Origin: Lachnospiraceae bacterium
Lineage (GTDB): Bacteria > Bacillota > Clostridia > Lachnospirales > Lachnospiraceae
Assembly: GCA_024681595.1 (NCBI GenBank)
Contig: JAILAN010000132.1
Location: 1-43,382, forward strand
DNA length: 43,382 nucleotides
Direction: 5' to 3'
Each line of letters starts with the position of its first letter. The stretch's first letter is position 1. The notes below the pieces were generated by a model. It ran no database searches. It was given only the letters and a program-made list of their open reading frames with translations, and was not told the DNA's origin. The position numbers were made by a program, and so were the translations under genes. Of this stretch, positions 41,365 to 43,382 are shown in pieces.

Positions 41365-43382
41365 ATGAAAAGGAAACACCCGGTAAACCCCAGATCCGGT
41401 GCGGAGCGAAGCCGCAGAATGGAATTTATAGACCTCGATGAAGAAGATTTTGACGAGGACTATGAGGACGAGTATGACGACGAATACGGAGACGACGATT
41501 ATGATGATGATTATGAGGACGACTCCGACGATGAATACGATGACGAAGAGTACGAAGATGAAGATCTCGTAGACGAATACGAAGAAGACGGGTACGACGA
41601 AGATGAATATGACGACGAACCCGATGATGAGTACGAAGACGATCGTTACGAGGATGATCGTGACGATTATGAAGACGAATACGATGATTACGAGAGTAAT
41701 GAATTCGATGAGTACGATGATCCCGAGGATGAGTATGATGACTACGGGGATTATGATGAGTACGAAGAAGGCTATTACGACGACAATTCCGGCATAAAGG
41801 GATTCTTTGCCGGAAAGAGCGCGCTTGACCTCGTAATGATAGGTAGCGGGATTGTTGCTGCAATCCTGCTCATAGTAGTGGGAATCTTTTTCCTTCGTAA
41901 AAATCCCGGGACAACCCAGTCCGAGATGTTTGCAGACTTCGGTGCGGGCATGGAAGGAATAGATATCATAGGTCACGACGGACTGGTCGCTATGGCCGAC
42001 GCCAACATGGCAAGGATCGCCGTTGCCAGGGAGGCCGAAGCGCAGGCACTGGCGCAGATATTCGAAGAAGAGACAGAGGAGAATGCGCAGGCCGCTGAGG
42101 AAAAGACAGTTGTCATAATGAATCTGGTTTCCGTTCAAAAGGACCTCAAGATCAAGTTCGTCAATAACAGCACCAAGAGACTGATAACCGGCGTCCAGTT
42201 CAATGTCAGTGTGACGGATCCTTCGGGAACGACAAATACTCAGACTGACACCGATTCGGACGGTATCATATATCTGAAGAATATAACTCCGGGAGCCTAT
42301 AAAGTATCGCTTCAGGGACCCGAGAGTGATGATTACAGCTTCTCCAAGGATTCCGTATCAATCAAGGTCAAGGACAGCATTGAATACAAGAAGGTCGATG
42401 TTGTTGATGAGATTAAATCTGAAAAGGAAATAAATGCGGCAGCCGAAGATACCGAGCAGGGTATCGAGGTCGAGTCGACTCTTAAGGATACGGTTGAATG
42501 GGTTGAATCCTCAAAGACTGCCATAAATGAAACCGTATCATACAGCGAGGTTTCAAAGGACGATATTTCAGATCCCGGCAAAACGGCAGCTTTGAACCTG
42601 AGACTTGTCAGCAAGCGGTATATGAATGATGGCGAGAATCCGGATAATCAGAATAACGAGGGGAATCAGGAAAATAACGATCCTTCCCCCACACCCGAAC
42701 AGCAGGGAAACGATGATCCTACTCCGACACCGGAGGAACAGCCGACACCTACCGAGGAGCCCGAAGCGAGCCCTACTCCGAATCCGACGGACGAACCTAC
42801 TGCAACGCCGGCACCTACGCCGACCGCTGCACCTACGGCCACGGTTCAACCCAGCGCCACTCCTTCAGCCACCGCTACGCCTACGGTTACCCCGTCAGTG
42901 ACTCCCAGCGTATCACCGTCTGCCAGTGTGTCACCCAGCCCCAGCGTATCACCTACGCCGAGCTCATCACCTACACCTTCGGCAGCAGATAAGGCCAAGA
43001 CAGATACTACCAGCACGCTCAAAACCAAAAAGGGAGAAGTGCTGTATATCAAGGACGGAGACAAATATATCGAAGCCAAGTACGCCGACTTCTACAAGAA
43101 CCTCAAATTCTACAAGAAGGTTACGAAGGGCGAGTATAAATATACCGGATGGCAGACTATAGACGGATATACATACTTCTATGATAAAAATGGCAAGTTT
43201 GTTACAGGAGAACAGGTCATCCAGGGAGCAAAATACGTCTTTTCTTCTGACGGACATCTGGATTCATCTTCAGGTGCTATGGGAATAGATGTTTCCAAGT
43301 GGAACGGACAGATCAACTGGGAAAATGTTAAAAAAGCAGGTGTGTCATATGTGATCATACGATGCGGATACCGCGGATCTTC
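41365..43382 (+). CDS. Membrane-anchored GH25 lysozyme with acidic cytoplasmic tail (3' end beyond window)
   Basis: An open frame of 672 codons without stop that runs off the window. The layout is: basic start (KRKHPVNPRSGAERSRR, 1-18); a ~120-residue Asp/Glu/Tyr tract (about 23-142); one membrane helix (~157-175, VMIGSGIVAAILLIVVGIFFL); an alanine/glutamate helix (~200-245); a Cna-B/transthyretin-like beta domain (~255-345, TDTDSDGIIYLKNITPGAYKVSL); a charged segment; a Pro/Thr/Ser wall-spanning linker (~433-542); a choline/cell-wall-binding-like repeat (GWQTIDGYTYFYDKNGKF, ~604-621); and the start of a GH25 muramidase (GIDVSKWNGQINWENVKKAG, from ~640), whose GIDVSKW holds the first catalytic-site Asp. 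It should cut peptidoglycan while tethered to the membrane. The ATG at 41365 has only a loose AGGTTAGGAT ribosome site. Confidence 0.9.
   Translation, partial: MKRKHPVNPRSGAERSRRMEFIDLDEEDFDEDYEDEYDDEYGDDDYDDDYEDDSDDEYDDEEYEDEDLVDEYEEDGYDEDEYDDEPDDEYEDDRYEDDRDDYEDEYDDYESNEFDEYDDPEDEYDDYGDYDEYEEGYYDDNSGIKGFFAGKSALDLVMIGSGIVAAILLIVVGIFFLRKNPGTTQSEMFADFGAGMEGIDIIGHDGLVAMADANMARIAVAREAEAQALAQIFEEETEENAQAAEEKTVVIMNLVSVQKDLKIKFVNNSTKRLITGVQFNVSVTDPSGTTNTQTDTDSDGIIYLKNITPGAYKVSLQGPESDDYSFSKDSVSIKVKDSIEYKKVDVVDEIKSEKEINAAAEDTEQGIEVESTLKDTVEWVESSKTAINETVSYSEVSKDDISDPGKTAALNLRLVSKRYMNDGENPDNQNNEGNQENNDPSPTPEQQGNDDPTPTPEEQPTPTEEPEASPTPNPTDEPTATPAPTPTAAPTATVQPSATPSATATPTVTPSVTPSVSPSASVSPSPSVSPTPSSSPTPSAADKAKTDTTSTLKTKKGEVLYIKDGDKYIEAKYADFYKNLKFYKKVTKGEYKYTGWQTIDGYTYFYDKNGKFVTGEQVIQGAKYVFSSDGHLDSSSGAMGIDVSKWNGQINWENVKKAGVSYVIIRCGYRGS

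Noticed and set aside
41287-42138. Long minus-strand open frame of 283 codons
   Set aside because: It is the antisense of the Asp/Glu/Tyr codon tract (GAY/GAR/TAY), which yields Val/Ile-rich nonsense; the plus-strand frame continues into a GH25 domain.
42568-43257. Several open frames in the Pro/Thr-rich region on both strands
   Set aside because: Low-complexity repeats (ACN/CCN/TCN codons) keep other frames open by chance; only the plus frame starting at 41365 encodes recognisable domains.

Overview
The window looks like chromosomal DNA of a low-to-mid GC, Gram-positive anaerobe of the Clostridia, most likely Lachnospiraceae (Butyrivibrio-like). The grounds are strong AGGAGG ribosome sites, a perfect CIRCE operator, several carbohydrate ABC importers, lipoprotein-type binding proteins, VanW and zinc-ribbon membrane proteins, and dense c-di-GMP signalling. 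No rRNA, tRNA or CRISPR was seen. Genus is an inference from gene style only.

Layout. 1-1.5 kb: a tyrosine recombinase, the edge of an integrated element, ending just before a CIRCE-controlled small heat-shock gene. 2.3-3.25 kb: an FRG-domain protein followed by a 150-bp near-perfect palindrome. 3.3-8.6 kb: a MalK/FGK-type sugar ABC operon (ATPase, two permeases, an unusual membrane-tethered binding protein) and a small lipoprotein. 8.8-14.9 kb: an FAD-dependent dehydrogenase, a diguanylate cyclase, a membrane-anchored GNAT, chorismate synthase and DAHP synthase. 14.9-21.0 kb: two paralogous 7TM-(degenerate GGDEF)-EAL proteins and a chemoreceptor. 21.1-24.9 kb: an LplB/YtcP/LipO-type importer with two operator palindromes, no ATPase of its own, and a very strongly codon-biased binding protein with its own promoter.

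24.9-27.4 kb (minus strand): a compact three-gene operon, ParB/Srx-like-HAD fusion, HAD phosphatase and NeuB/PseI-type nonulosonate synthase. This is the most novel-looking metabolic unit; it could be a phospho-sugar route to a nonulosonic acid. 27.5-43.4 kb (plus strand): a zinc-ribbon membrane protein, then a long run of envelope genes: a DUF5722-like glycosidase-fold protein, VanW, two GT-C glycosyltransferases, an acyltransferase-3/beta-propeller fusion, a DUF6077-like membrane protein interrupted by one in-frame TAG, an MBOAT O-acyltransferase with its SGNH partner, two EmrE/ArnE-F-like flippase halves, and a truncated-by-window GH25 lysozyme with a long Asp/Glu/Tyr cytoplasmic tail. Read together, these genes could build, flip, acylate and remodel a surface glycan. 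This is inference from domain content and tight gene spacing.

No gene-free stretch exceeds 300 bases. The gaps hold the promoters, operators, hairpins and terminators listed.
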